Below, piece after piece: positions 1-8,971 of a DNA stretch of 64,000 nucleotides; within the stretch, counting starts at the first letter, position 1, and every line of letters begins with the position of its first letter. Source of the DNA: Stakelama saccharophila (GTDB lineage: Bacteria; Pseudomonadota; Alphaproteobacteria; Sphingomonadales; Sphingomonadaceae); contig NZ_CP135076.1 of the NCBI RefSeq assembly GCF_032229225.1, positions 787,001 to 851,000 on the forward strand, in the 5' to 3' direction. A model generated the notes under the pieces. That model had not been told where the DNA came from and ran no database searches. It was given only the letters and a program-made list of their open reading frames with translations. A program made the position numbers and the translations under genes.

Positions 1-813
1 TTCGCGCGCGCGGGCGGCGGCGCTTTCCTGCTGCGGATCGAGGATATCGACGGTACGCGCAGCCGGCCGGAGCATGTCGACGCGATCCTCGCCGATCTGC
101 GCTGGCTCGGCCTAGACTGGGACGGCGAGGTCGTCTTCCAGTCCCGGCGCCTCGACCGCTACGCCGCAGCGCTGGACGCTCTGAAGGCGCGGGGGCTGGT
201 CTATCCCTGCTTCTGCACCCGCGCCGATGTCGCGCGGGAGATCGCCGAAAGCGCCTTCGCCCCCCATGCCGGCCCCGACGGCCCGATCTATCCCGGCACC
301 TGCCGCGCGCTGGCCCCCGACGTCCGCGAAGCCCGGATCAAGGCAAAGCCGCATGCGTGGCGGCTGGACGTGGAGGCGGCGGTGGCGCGTGTCGTCGCGG
401 ACAACCACGGCGTCCGCCCGCCGCTCACCTGGCATGACGAATTCGCCGGGACGGTCGCCGCCGATCCGGCCGCGCACGGCGATGTCGTGCTCGCCCGCAA
501 GGATGCGCCGGCCAGCTATCATCTTGCGGTTGCGCTGGACGATGCGGCGCAGGGCGTTACCGACGTGGTGCGCGGGGTCGATCTGTTTCCGGCAACCGAC
601 ATCCACCGCCTGCTCCAGGCGCTGTTCGGGCTGCCGACGCCCGAATATCACCATCACGGCCTTCTCACCGGCCCCGGTGGAGAACGGCTGGCCAAGCGGC
701 ACGGCGCGCCGACGCTGGAATCGCTGCGGCTGGCGGGAGAGGACGGCCGGGCGCTGGCCGACAGGCTGCGCGGCGGCGAACTGCCGGTTGGCTTTGTCCG
801 AACCAGCGACTAG
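1..813 (+). CDS. gluQ: glutamyl-Q tRNA(Asp) synthetase, 5' end missing
   Basis: The protein attaches glutamate to the queuosine base at position 34 of tRNA-Asp. The reading frame is open from the first base of the window and ends with TAG at 811-813, giving 270 residues, so about 20-30 N-terminal residues, including the class I HIGH motif, lie outside. Visible are the glutamate-binding stretch LRIEDIDGTRSRPEH, a zinc-site pattern CFC followed by YPGTC about 25 residues later, and GERLAKRHGAPTL, the counterpart of the KMSKS loop. The absence of an anticodon-binding domain separates it from the larger glutamyl-tRNA synthetase GltX. A transporter for queuosine precursors lies about 7 kb downstream. 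Confidence 0.93.
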   Translation, partial: FARAGGGAFLLRIEDIDGTRSRPEHVDAILADLRWLGLDWDGEVVFQSRRLDRYAAALDALKARGLVYPCFCTRADVAREIAESAFAPHAGPDGPIYPGTCRALAPDVREARIKAKPHAWRLDVEAAVARVVADNHGVRPPLTWHDEFAGTVAADPAAHGDVVLARKDAPASYHLAVALDDAAQGVTDVVRGVDLFPATDIHRLLQALFGLPTPEYHHHGLLTGPGGERLAKRHGAPTLESLRLAGEDGRALADRLRGGELPVGFVRTSD

Positions 814-823
814 ACTCCCGGCC

Positions 824-1051
824 ATGCAGACGTTTCTCGTCATCCTGCTCATCGGCGCCATGCTCGCCACCGTCGCGGCGCTGGTCCGCGGCATTGTCAC
901 CTTTCTGAAGACGACCGAGGCCGATCTGAAGGGAGAGGGGCCGAGCGAGCCCGGCATGCGTTCGAACAAGATGATGCAGGCGCGCATCCTGTTTCAGGCG
1001 CTGGCGATCCTGATCGTCGTCCTGATCCTCTTCGCCGCCGGCCGGACCTGA
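824..1051 (+). CDS. small twin-transmembrane protein, HIG1-domain type
   Basis: This 75-residue protein has two hydrophobic segments (about residues 3-25 and 53-72) joined by a short polar loop with TEADLKGEGPSEPG and RSNKMMQARILFQ. The layout, and a conserved R-x-K-x-M-x-x-R-I-x-F-Q-like loop end, match the HIG1 (hypoxia-induced) twin-membrane proteins that in bacteria are thought to associate with respiratory complexes in the inner membrane; that role is inferred from the family. The start ATG lies 11 bases after the gluQ stop, and the cobalamin adenosyltransferase gene begins 7 bases after its stop, so the three probably share a transcript. Confidence 0.8.
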   Translation: MQTFLVILLIGAMLATVAALVRGIVTFLKTTEADLKGEGPSEPGMRSNKMMQARILFQALAILIVVLILFAAGRT

Positions 1052-1058
1052 GCGGTCC

Positions 1059-1631
1059 GTGGTCCGGCTCAACCGGATCTATACCCGTACGGGCGACGAC
1101 GGCACGACCGGGCTGGTCGACGGCTCGCGCGTCGCGAAATCGGACCTGCGCATGGCGGCAATGGGCGATGTCGACGAACTGAACGGGTTCCTCGGCGTCG
1201 TCGTCGCGGACTGTGCGGGCGAAAAGGGCGTCGCCGCCCTGCTCAAGCACGTCCAGAACGACCTGTTCGATCTCGGCGCCGACCTCGCCACGCCGGGGGA
1301 GGATTTCACCCCGGGCAAAATGGAATTGCGCATCGTCCAGGCACAGGTCGACTGGCTGGAAGCGCGCATCGACGAAGCGAACCGTGAACTCGAACCACTC
1401 AAGAGCTTTGTCCTGCCCGGCGGCAACCGGGTGGCGGCCGGTCTGCACGTCGCACGGTCGGTGGCGCGTCGGGCCGAACGCACGACGGTGGCGGCCGCCG
1501 CCGTCGTCCCGCTCAACCCTCTGGCACTGGCTTATATCAACCGTCTGTCCGATTTTTTGTTCGTTCTCGCACGAAGCGTGAACAAACAGGACGGCGGCGA
1601 CGTTCTTTGGGTTCCGGGTGCGTCACGATGA
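1059..1631 (+). CDS. cob(I)yrinic acid a,c-diamide adenosyltransferase, PduO type
   Basis: The enzyme transfers the adenosyl group of ATP to cob(I)alamin, making coenzyme B12. At 190 residues it has the usual length. The N-terminal ATP-binding motif TRTGDDGTTGL (about residues 8-18) and the C-terminal signature NRLSDFLFVLARSVN are those of PduO-type enzymes. The start is GTG at 1059, seven bases after the preceding stop; no ATG lies in frame before the motif. No other cobalamin gene is in the window, so the product may serve salvage or a B12-dependent mutase elsewhere. Confidence 0.93.
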   Translation: MVRLNRIYTRTGDDGTTGLVDGSRVAKSDLRMAAMGDVDELNGFLGVVVADCAGEKGVAALLKHVQNDLFDLGADLATPGEDFTPGKMELRIVQAQVDWLEARIDEANRELEPLKSFVLPGGNRVAAGLHVARSVARRAERTTVAAAAVVPLNPLALAYINRLSDFLFVLARSVNKQDGGDVLWVPGASR

Positions 1632-1700
1632 CCGGGCGCGATGCGGACCGGCCGTCGGCCGGGGGGACAATGTCACGGTCGCGCAACATGGGGAAGCGTC

Positions 1701-2963
1701 ATGCCAGCCATATCCGCCGTCAGGGAAGCCGAACCCGGACCGCTACAGCGCCGCTATCGTGAGGTCCGCGCGCTGAGCGAGGCGCTCGCCGCGCCGCTTT
1801 CCGACGCCGACGCCACCGTTCAGTCGATGGAGGACGCATCGCCCGCCAAATGGCACCTCGCGCACATAAGCTGGTTTTTCGAGACCTTCATCCTGCGCGA
1901 TCACGTGCCCGGCTATACGTTCTTCGACGAACGCTTCCCCTTTCTCTTCAACAGCTATTACGAGGCGGAGGGCGCGCGCCACAGCCGCGCCCGTCGCGGC
2001 ATGGTGACGCGTCCGACGCTGGACGAGGTGCTGGCATACCGCGCCCATGTCGATGAAGCGATGGTCGAAGCGCTGCCCGACCTGCCGGAGGCGGCGCGCC
2101 AGCTCGCCGTGCTCGGCTGTCATCACGAGGAACAGCATCAGGAATTGATGCTGACCGACATGCTCCATTTGTTCGCGCAGAACCCGGTCGAACCGGCGAT
2201 CTGGCCGGGCGAGCGCAAGGTTCCGGTGAACCTGCCCGGCACCATCCGCTGGATCGAGCATGCCGGCGGGATCGTCGAGATCGGCCATGACGGGGGTGGT
2301 TTCGCCTTCGACTGCGAAGGCCCGCGCCACCGGGAACTCCTGCACCCGCATGCCATCGCCGACCGCACCGTGACCAACGGCGAATGGGCCGCCTTCATCG
2401 CCGACGGCGGCTATGCCGAACCGCATCACTGGCTGTCCGACGGCTGGGCCTGGGTCCAGGCGAACGGAATCGAAGCGCCGCTTTACTGGGAAAGGCGCGA
2501 CGATGTCTGGACCCGCTTCGGCCTCGACGGCCGCCGTGCGCTCGATCCGGCGGCGCCCGTCACCCATGTCAGCTTTTTCGAGGCGGACGCCTATGCGAGC
2601 TGGGCCGGCTGTCGCCTGCCGACCGAGTTCGAATGGGAAGCCGCCGCCGGCGCGCACGACGCCTGGGCCGGCAACCAGCTCGATCGCGCCGGCCCTGTCG
2701 AGCCGCGCCCGGCGCGCGGCGGCCCGGCCTTTTTCGGCGATGTCTGGGAATGGACCGGCAGCGCCTATCGCCCCTATCCCGGTTTCCGTCCGGCCGAGGG
2801 CGCGGTCGGCGAATATAACGGCAAGTTCATGAGCGGGCAGTTCGTGCTGAAGGGCGGCTCCTGCGCCACGCCGCGGGGGCATGCGCGCGCCTGCTACCGC
2901 AACTTCTTCTATCCGCACCAGCGCTGGCAGTTCACCGGCGTGCGGCTCGCCAAGGATCTCTGA
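1701..2963 (+). CDS. egtB: ergothioneine biosynthesis protein EgtB (hercynine oxygenase)
   Basis: EgtB is a non-heme iron enzyme that joins hercynine to a thiol donor (gamma-glutamylcysteine or cysteine) with O2, the sulfoxide-forming step of ergothioneine synthesis. The 420-residue protein has an N-terminal DinB-like domain with WHLAH (His52, His55) and CHHEEQH (His142, His146), fitting the three-His iron site, and a C-terminal formylglycine-generating-enzyme-like domain ending in GGSCATPRGHARACYRNFF. An in-frame extension reaches upstream to 1641, but ATG 1701 follows GGGAAGCG, a better ribosome site, and the family begins near here. egtD starts five bases after the stop, so the two are co-transcribed. 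Confidence 0.93.
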   Translation: MPAISAVREAEPGPLQRRYREVRALSEALAAPLSDADATVQSMEDASPAKWHLAHISWFFETFILRDHVPGYTFFDERFPFLFNSYYEAEGARHSRARRGMVTRPTLDEVLAYRAHVDEAMVEALPDLPEAARQLAVLGCHHEEQHQELMLTDMLHLFAQNPVEPAIWPGERKVPVNLPGTIRWIEHAGGIVEIGHDGGGFAFDCEGPRHRELLHPHAIADRTVTNGEWAAFIADGGYAEPHHWLSDGWAWVQANGIEAPLYWERRDDVWTRFGLDGRRALDPAAPVTHVSFFEADAYASWAGCRLPTEFEWEAAAGAHDAWAGNQLDRAGPVEPRPARGGPAFFGDVWEWTGSAYRPYPGFRPAEGAVGEYNGKFMSGQFVLKGGSCATPRGHARACYRNFFYPHQRWQFTGVRLAKDL

Positions 2964-2968
2964 ACCCC

Positions 2969-3940
2969 ATGCACAAACAGGAAGCCGGCGACGGCTCGCC
3001 GGTCGATCCCATGTTCCGCGCCGACGTGGTCGCGGGGCTTTCCCGCCGTCCGCGCGCGATTCAGGCGCGCTGGCTCTACGACCGGCGCGGCTCGGAATTA
3101 TTCGAGGACATCACCGACCTGCCCGAATATTATCCCACCCGGACCGAGATCGGCCTGCTCGACCGGTCGGGTCCGGCGGTGGCCGACGCGGTCGGTCCGG
3201 GGCGGGCGGTGATCGAGTTCGGTTCCGGCTCCTCGGCCAAGACGCCGCGCCTGCTGCAGGCGATCCGGCCGGCATCCTATGTGCCGATCGACATTTCGGG
3301 CGATTTCCTGCGCGCCGCAGCGGCCGATCTGGCGCAGCGCTTTCCCGACCTGCCGGTCCACCCGGTCGAGGCCAATTTCATGCAGCCCGTCCCGTTGCCG
3401 GACGTCGTTGCCGATCAGCCGAAGCTCGGCTTCTTTCCCGGCTCGACCATCGGCAATCTGACGGCGTCGGCGGCCGTCGACCTCCTGCGCACCATGCGGA
3501 AATCGCTGGGCGAAGGCGCGCAGCTCCTGATCGGCATCGACCGGGTGAAAAGCCCGGACGTGCTGGTGCCGGCCTATGACGATTCGGCCGGGGTGACGGC
3601 TGCCTTCGACCTGAACCTGCTCGAACGCATCAACCGCGAGCTGGCGGGCACGATTCCCGTCGACACCTTTCGCCACAAGGCCGTGTGGAACCCCGGTCAC
3701 GAGCGGATCGAAATGCATCTGGAGGCGACGCGCGACGTGCTGTTCGAGGTCGACGGCCGGCAGTTCGACATGGGCGCGGGCGACACCATCCATACCGAGA
3801 ACAGCCACAAATATACGCCGTCCGGCGCGCGGCTTCTGCTGCGCGCGGGGGGATGGACGCCGGTTTCGGAATGGACCGACGATGCGGATCGCTTCGCCCT
3901 GATCCTGGCCGAAGCGCGCCCGCATGCGCTCGCGCCTTGA
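2969..3940 (+). CDS. egtD: L-histidine N-alpha-methyltransferase EgtD
   Basis: EgtD trimethylates histidine with S-adenosylmethionine to give hercynine, the substrate of EgtB. The 323-residue length is typical. Visible are the N-terminal signature RWLYDRRGSELFEDIT (about 35-50), the SAM-binding loop EFGSGSSAKT (83-92), DISGDFL, and the family-specific FFPGSTIGNL. It begins five bases after egtB. The stop codon sits inside an imperfect hairpin (3933-3954, CGCCTTGATT against AATCAGGCG) that also covers the stop of the converging gene and may end transcription from both sides, although it lacks a T run. Confidence 0.95.
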   Translation: MHKQEAGDGSPVDPMFRADVVAGLSRRPRAIQARWLYDRRGSELFEDITDLPEYYPTRTEIGLLDRSGPAVADAVGPGRAVIEFGSGSSAKTPRLLQAIRPASYVPIDISGDFLRAAAADLAQRFPDLPVHPVEANFMQPVPLPDVVADQPKLGFFPGSTIGNLTASAAVDLLRTMRKSLGEGAQLLIGIDRVKSPDVLVPAYDDSAGVTAAFDLNLLERINRELAGTIPVDTFRHKAVWNPGHERIEMHLEATRDVLFEVDGRQFDMGAGDTIHTENSHKYTPSGARLLLRAGGWTPVSEWTDDADRFALILAEARPHALAP

Positions 3941-3947
3941 TTGCCAA

Positions 3948-4412
3948 TCAGGCGAAGGATGCGTGGTCGCGTCCCTGCTGCTGGTCCATATAGCGCAGCG
4001 AATGGCTGACGCCGTATAGCGGCACGGTGCCGCTATAGCTGCCGTCGTCGGCGCGGATGACGAAGCCGTCGCCCGCCGCCGTCGCCGCCGCCCGGGCAGC
4101 GCGCACGCCGCGCTCGCCCGTCAGGCGCAGGACGTCGCCCTTGATCCGCCCGCGATAGACCAGGGTCTTGCCGATCCGGATCGTCACCGGTGCCGCGACC
4201 TTGCGGCCCGGCCAGATCTCGACGGTCATGCCGCCCCGGGCGCCGCGCGTGATCCGCATGGAGGCGTCGTGCAGCGCATTCAGCTTGTGCGGGTTCTTCA
4301 TCTCCATGGCGACACAGCGCCGGCCGTCGTCGCACGAAACCGTCCAGTGGCCGAACACCTTCATGTCCGTCGGCTGGAGCATGGTGGCCAGGGCGAGGGC
4401 GGCGATCATCAT
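3948..4412 (-). CDS. exported protein, DUF1176/IalB-like
   Basis: The protein has 154 residues from the chosen start. MMIAALALATML at the N-terminus looks like a signal peptide, and the mature part opens with FGHWTVSCDDGRRCVAMEM, the W-x-V-x-C...C pattern of DUF1176 and invasion-associated-locus-B-like periplasmic proteins. Two closely spaced cysteines suggest a disulfide. A frame extension to 4457 exists but would place charged residues before the signal peptide, so ATG at 4412 (or 4409) is preferred. It converges on egtD and is divergent from the hydroxyacyl-CoA dehydrogenase gene. Function is unknown. Confidence 0.6.
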   Translation of the reverse strand: MMIAALALATMLQPTDMKVFGHWTVSCDDGRRCVAMEMKNPHKLNALHDASMRITRGARGGMTVEIWPGRKVAAPVTIRIGKTLVYRGRIKGDVLRLTGERGVRAARAAATAAGDGFVIRADDGSYSGTVPLYGVSHSLRYMDQQQGRDHASFA

Positions 4413-4474
4413 TGCGCGCTGTCCTAGCCGAATCCGCGCGGCTTGGGTAGGGAGCACCGAAAAGGAGAATTCGC

Positions 4475-5344
<870 letters not shown>

Positions 5345-5397
5345 GGCCGGACCCGACGAGCCGCCGGTCCGTTTCCCTCCCGACAGGAGGATGGAGA

Positions 5398-6009
5398 ATG
5401 GACGGATCGGCGACCGGGCCAGAGGACAAGCCGCTCGAGCATCTGCTCGACGATGCGGAGAAGAGCGAGCAGGACGGCAGGGTTACGATCGGCTCGCTGC
5501 TGGATAATTTCGGAAGCCGCAGCTTCGGTCCGTTGATCGCGGTGTTCGCGCTGGTCGCGATGACCCCGCCGATCGGTGCGATTCCCGGTATTCCCACCGC
5601 GATGGGGGTGCTTATCTTCCTGGTGTCGGTGCAGTGGCTGTTCGGCCGCGAGCACCCCTGGGTGCCCGCGCGGCTCCAGAAGGTCGGATTTTCTCGAGAC
5701 AAGGTCACGGCGGCGCAGGATCGCGCGGGCGGTGTGCTGCGCCGGATCGACCGGCTGATCACGCGCCGTCTCGTCTGGGCGACCGGCCGCCGCGCGGAAT
5801 GGGTGGCGGCACTGTGCTGCACGCTGCTGGCGCTGACCATGCCGCCGCTGGAACTGCTCCCCTTCGCCGCCGCAGCGCCCGCCGCCGCGGTGTTGCTGTT
5901 CGGCATCGGCCTGACCGCCTGCGACGGGCTGCTGATCCTCGCCGGGTTCGGCGCCACCGCCGGCGTCCTGGTGATCGCGGCGCTCAACCTGCCCCGACTG
6001 TTGGGCTGA
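5398..6009 (+). CDS. exopolysaccharide biosynthesis ExoD-type membrane protein
   Basis: The protein has 203 residues with a polar N-terminus and several hydrophobic segments, and includes LLDNFGSRSFGPLIAVFALVAMTPPIGAIPG-type sequence (P-x-G-x-I-P-G), characteristic of the ExoD family. The family was named from a Rhizobium exopolysaccharide mutant; its biochemical role is not settled. The start is fixed by AGGAGG at 5385-5390 with ATG at 5398. An overlapping ATG at 5391 is out of frame. It follows the dehydrogenase by 53 bases and may be independent of it. Confidence 0.82.
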   Translation: MDGSATGPEDKPLEHLLDDAEKSEQDGRVTIGSLLDNFGSRSFGPLIAVFALVAMTPPIGAIPGIPTAMGVLIFLVSVQWLFGREHPWVPARLQKVGFSRDKVTAAQDRAGGVLRRIDRLITRRLVWATGRRAEWVAALCCTLLALTMPPLELLPFAAAAPAAAVLLFGIGLTACDGLLILAGFGATAGVLVIAALNLPRLLG

Positions 6010-6085
6010 TCGCCCCGTTCGTTTGGTCGCGCCCGCCATTGCTGCTATATCACTGTCACCACGAAAGAAAATTTCGGGAGAGGAA

Positions 6086-6373
6086 ATGATGGAACTGCCT
6101 GACTCCAAGAAACTCCACGGATCCCTCGAATTCATCGGGATGCGTACCCAGGCGACCGCCGCCGGGCTGGTGCAGCTCTGCCGCGAACTGCTTGACGTCG
6201 GCATTCTCGATACCGATGCGGTGCACCGCATCCGCGATGCTATCGTCAGCGACATCGCGCTGTCCTGCCCGCGTTCGATGAGCCGCGAGGAGTATGAGGC
6301 GATGGTGCGCGAGCGGCTCGACAATGTCCTTGCCCCGCGCGGGGTGCAGGACGCGCCGGCCGCGCTTCAATAG
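6086..6373 (+). CDS. conserved small protein of unknown function
   Basis: The protein has 95 residues: MMELPDSKKLHGSLEFIG followed by a mostly helical, soluble sequence with LCRELLDVGILDTDAVHRIRDAI and SMSREEYEAMVRERLDNVL. There is no membrane segment or signal peptide. GGGAGAGG lies just before ATG 6086. I do not recognise the family. Its stop codon overlaps the end of the converging nucleoside-transporter gene by seven bases. Confidence 0.65.
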   Translation: MMELPDSKKLHGSLEFIGMRTQATAAGLVQLCRELLDVGILDTDAVHRIRDAIVSDIALSCPRSMSREEYEAMVRERLDNVLAPRGVQDAPAALQ

Positions 6374-7635
6374 GGCAGCAGCAAACCGGCCAGCGCCGCC
6401 GACATCAGGTTGGCGAGGCTGCCCGACAACAATGCGCGGATGCCCAGTTTCGCGATCATCGGCCGCTGGTTGGGGGCCAGGCCGCCGGTCACGGCCATCT
6501 GGATCGCGATCGACGAGAAATTGGCGAAGCCGCACAGCGCGAAGGTGACGATCGCGACGGTGCGCGGGGAAAGCGCCGCCGCCTGCTTGCCCAGGTCGAT
6601 ATAGGCGACGAATTCGTTGAGCACCATCTTCTCGCCGAACAGGCCGCCCGCGATGCCCGCTTCGTCCCAGGGAATGTTGAGCAGGAACATGACCGGTTTG
6701 AAGACATAGCCGAGCAGGCCCTGAAAGGTCAGCTCGGGGATGCCGAACCAGTGGCCGATCCCGGTCAGGATGCCGTTGGCGAGCGCCACCAGCGCGACGA
6801 AGGCCAGCACCATCGCGCCCACCGCGACCGCCAGCTTCACGCCCGTCTGCGCGCCCTGCGCCGCCGCCATGATCAGGTTGGACGGCTTTTCGTCGTCGTG
6901 CGTCGCCTCGGCGAGCGCCAGTTGCTCCTCTTCCGCGTCGTCGCCCAGCGGCAATTCGCCGTCGCGCGGCTCCGCCGGATCGTCGGGCAGGACGATCTTG
7001 GCCATCAGGATGCCGCCCGGCGCCGCCATGAAGCTCGCCGCCAGCAGATATTCGATCGAAATGCCCATCGAGGCATAAGCGGCCAGGATCGTGCCCGCCA
7101 CGCCCGCCATGCCCGACGACATGACGGTGAAGAGCTGTGCCCGGCTGAGCGTCGGCAGATAGGGGCGGATGACGAGCGGCGATTCCGACTGGCCGACGAA
7201 GATGTTGGCCGCCGCGCACAGGCTTTCGACCTTGGACACCCCGATCACCCATTCGATCGCGCCGCCGATCCAGCGCACGACGAACTGCATGATGCCCAGA
7301 TAATAGAGGATCGACACCAGGCTGGCGAAGAAGATGATGACGGGTAGCGCCGAGATGGCGAAGCTGTTGCCGCCGATTTCCGGCGATGCGAGCGGACCGA
7401 AGATGAACTGCACGCCGGCATCGGCATAGCCGAGCAGGTTGGACACGCCGCCCGACAGGAATTGCAGCACGCGCTTGCCCGCCGGGACATAGAGGACCAG
7501 CACCGCGATCCCCGCCTGCAGCGCGAAGGCCGCGCCGACGACCCGCGGCCGAATCGCCCGGCGGTTGGTGGACAGGGCAACGGCGATGGCCAGGATCACG
7601 CAGATTCCGGCGATGCCGATGAGAAAACGTGTCAT
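6367..7635 (-). CDS. concentrative nucleoside transporter, CNT/NupC family
   Basis: The product is a 422-residue inner-membrane symporter that takes up nucleosides with H+ or Na+. Family motifs are clear: GGNSFAISALPVIIFFASL, the conserved FVGQSESPLVIRPYL stretch with the glutamate that binds ribose, and GMAGVAGTILAAYASMGI. A charged insertion of about 30 residues (PDDPAEPRDGELPLGDDAEEEQ onwards) lies in a loop in the middle and is the only variable part. The frame is open to 7758, but the first hydrophobic segment starts right after ATG 7635 (MTRFLIGIAGI), so this start is used. It converges on the small gene at 6086. Confidence 0.92.
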   Translation of the reverse strand: MTRFLIGIAGICVILAIAVALSTNRRAIRPRVVGAAFALQAGIAVLVLYVPAGKRVLQFLSGGVSNLLGYADAGVQFIFGPLASPEIGGNSFAISALPVIIFFASLVSILYYLGIMQFVVRWIGGAIEWVIGVSKVESLCAAANIFVGQSESPLVIRPYLPTLSRAQLFTVMSSGMAGVAGTILAAYASMGISIEYLLAASFMAAPGGILMAKIVLPDDPAEPRDGELPLGDDAEEEQLALAEATHDDEKPSNLIMAAAQGAQTGVKLAVAVGAMVLAFVALVALANGILTGIGHWFGIPELTFQGLLGYVFKPVMFLLNIPWDEAGIAGGLFGEKMVLNEFVAYIDLGKQAAALSPRTVAIVTFALCGFANFSSIAIQMAVTGGLAPNQRPMIAKLGIRALLSGSLANLMSAALAGLLLPY

Positions 7636-8000
7636 GAAGCCGTACCCGCGCCTTTCGAACCAAACTGACGCGGCCCCCCGGCACACGCGGGGCGCGACCA
7701 TACACGGTACGCGCGACAGGGCTAGGGGGTTGTAACCCGATGGCGGCGCGGCTGGCAATCGCGTCGCCGTCCCCGTCCCCGTTTCGTCCTTGTCCCCGCC
7801 CCGTCCCCGTCGCCGTCACCCCGGACTTGCTCCGGGGGGCACGGACCAGCGACGACCGGCCATGCCCCGCCGACCGATCGCCCGGATGCCGGATCAGGTC
7901 CTGGGTGACGAGAACCGGTCGCGCGACCGGCTCCTTCGCCTCCTCGCCCTTCGGCCACCAATCTCTTCCGTCGCCCGCGATTTCCCGCTAGCACGCCGCA
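7636..8000. other. intergenic gap with a palindromic element and C-rich low-complexity sequence
   Basis: This is the gap between two divergent transporter genes. It holds a C-rich run of CCCCGT-like units (about 7766-7815) and, directly after it, the palindromic element at 7814-7910 listed separately. No ribosome site or convincing small gene was found. Promoters for both flanking genes should lie here but none stands out. Confidence 0.6.
7814..7910. repeat. palindromic intergenic element, CGTCACCCCGGAC family
   Basis: The element begins CGTCACCCCGGACTTG and ends with a near reverse complement, CAGGTCCTGGGTGACG; over about 22 terminal bases only a few positions fail to pair. Its left end also holds a perfect local hairpin, CCCCGGA-CTTGC-TCCGGGG at 7819-7837. 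Elements of this form recur between genes in many alphaproteobacteria. No coding capacity. Confidence 0.7.
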
Positions 8001-8699
8001 ATGGAAGCCAAGTCCCTCGCGATCCCGCGCTCGCTCTTCTTCTTCGCGATCTTCTACGGCGGCATGGTCTGCATCGCCGGCGTGCTCGGCAACAAGCAGG
8101 TCAGCCTCGGCCCGATCTCGCAGATCGGCCCGCTGTTCGGTCTCGGCCCGCTGGCGGTGGAAGCGGGCATCTTCGCCTTCCTGCTGCTCGTCGTCGTTTC
8201 CAGCGCGGTCGCCGAACTGCACGGCCGCAGCCTCGCCAACCGGCTGGTGCAGATCGGCTTCGTCCCGCTCATCGTGTCGATCATCCTGTCGGTGATCGTC
8301 CATGCGCTGCCTGCCGCGACCGACATGCAGCCGGAATATCGCGATGCGATCCAGCGCGTGCTCGGCGGCACGTGGCGCATCTGGCTGGGCGGCATCGTCG
8401 CCTACGGCGTGTCGCAGACGCTCAACGTCACCATCTTCGCCGCGCTGAAGGGGCGCGAGGGCAGCCATCTGCTCTGGTTCCGCGCCGGCCTGGCAAGCGC
8501 GCTCAGCCAGGTCGTCGACACGCTGCTGTTCGTGACCATCGCCTTTTACGGCACCTTTCCGATCGCGGAGCTGCTTGCCGGCCAGATGCTCGCCAAGGTG
8601 ACGCTGTCGGCCATCCTCGTCCCGCCGCTGATCTACGTCGTGGTCGGGTTCGGACGCTGGCTCGACGGACAGGCTCGCGGGGCATCGGCCGGCACCTGA
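8001..8699 (+). CDS. yhhQ: queuosine precursor transporter, YhhQ/DUF165 family
   Basis: The product is a 232-residue membrane protein with about six hydrophobic segments. GVLGNKQVSLGP, ELHGRSLANRLVQIGF, a long periplasmic-type loop with MQPEYRDAIQRVLGGTWRIWLGGI, and the C-terminal LWFRAGLASALSQVVDTLLF fit the VUT/DUF165 family, whose E. coli member YhhQ imports queuosine precursors (preQ0, preQ1). With gluQ at the left end of the window, two steps of queuosine metabolism are represented. No queuosine synthesis genes are nearby, and no preQ1 riboswitch was seen in the leader. Confidence 0.88.
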   Translation: MEAKSLAIPRSLFFFAIFYGGMVCIAGVLGNKQVSLGPISQIGPLFGLGPLAVEAGIFAFLLLVVVSSAVAELHGRSLANRLVQIGFVPLIVSIILSVIVHALPAATDMQPEYRDAIQRVLGGTWRIWLGGIVAYGVSQTLNVTIFAALKGREGSHLLWFRAGLASALSQVVDTLLFVTIAFYGTFPIAELLAGQMLAKVTLSAILVPPLIYVVVGFGRWLDGQARGASAGT

Positions 8700-8811
8700 G
8701 CCGACTGCGCGCGGGGCGCTCCCCGGCACGCTGGCGCGCGCTGTCCCGGACCAGGTCGGCCACGAACGGGTCGAAGAAACAACTTTCCTACACCCCGTGA
8801 TCTGTGCCAGC

Positions 8812-8836
8812 ACCGATATTGCTCTTTGACATCGGT
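8812..8836 (+). promoter_or_regulatory. boxA-like sequence in a small hairpin
   Basis: ATTGCTCTTTGACATCGG at 8817-8834 contains TGCTCTTTGACA, very like the boxA antitermination sequence found in leaders of proteobacterial rRNA operons. It sits between ACCGAT (8812-8817) and its reverse complement ATCGGT (8831-8836). No rRNA gene follows, so this could be an isolated copy, a remnant or chance. Confidence 0.3.
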
Positions 8837-8853
8837 AAAATTGTCATGCCTCG

Positions 8854-8908
<55 letters not shown>

Positions 8909-8971
8909 GCGTTGAGGTGCGACTCTGTGCGACCTTTGGCGGATTTATGTGGGGTACCGGGGCGCGCCGGA

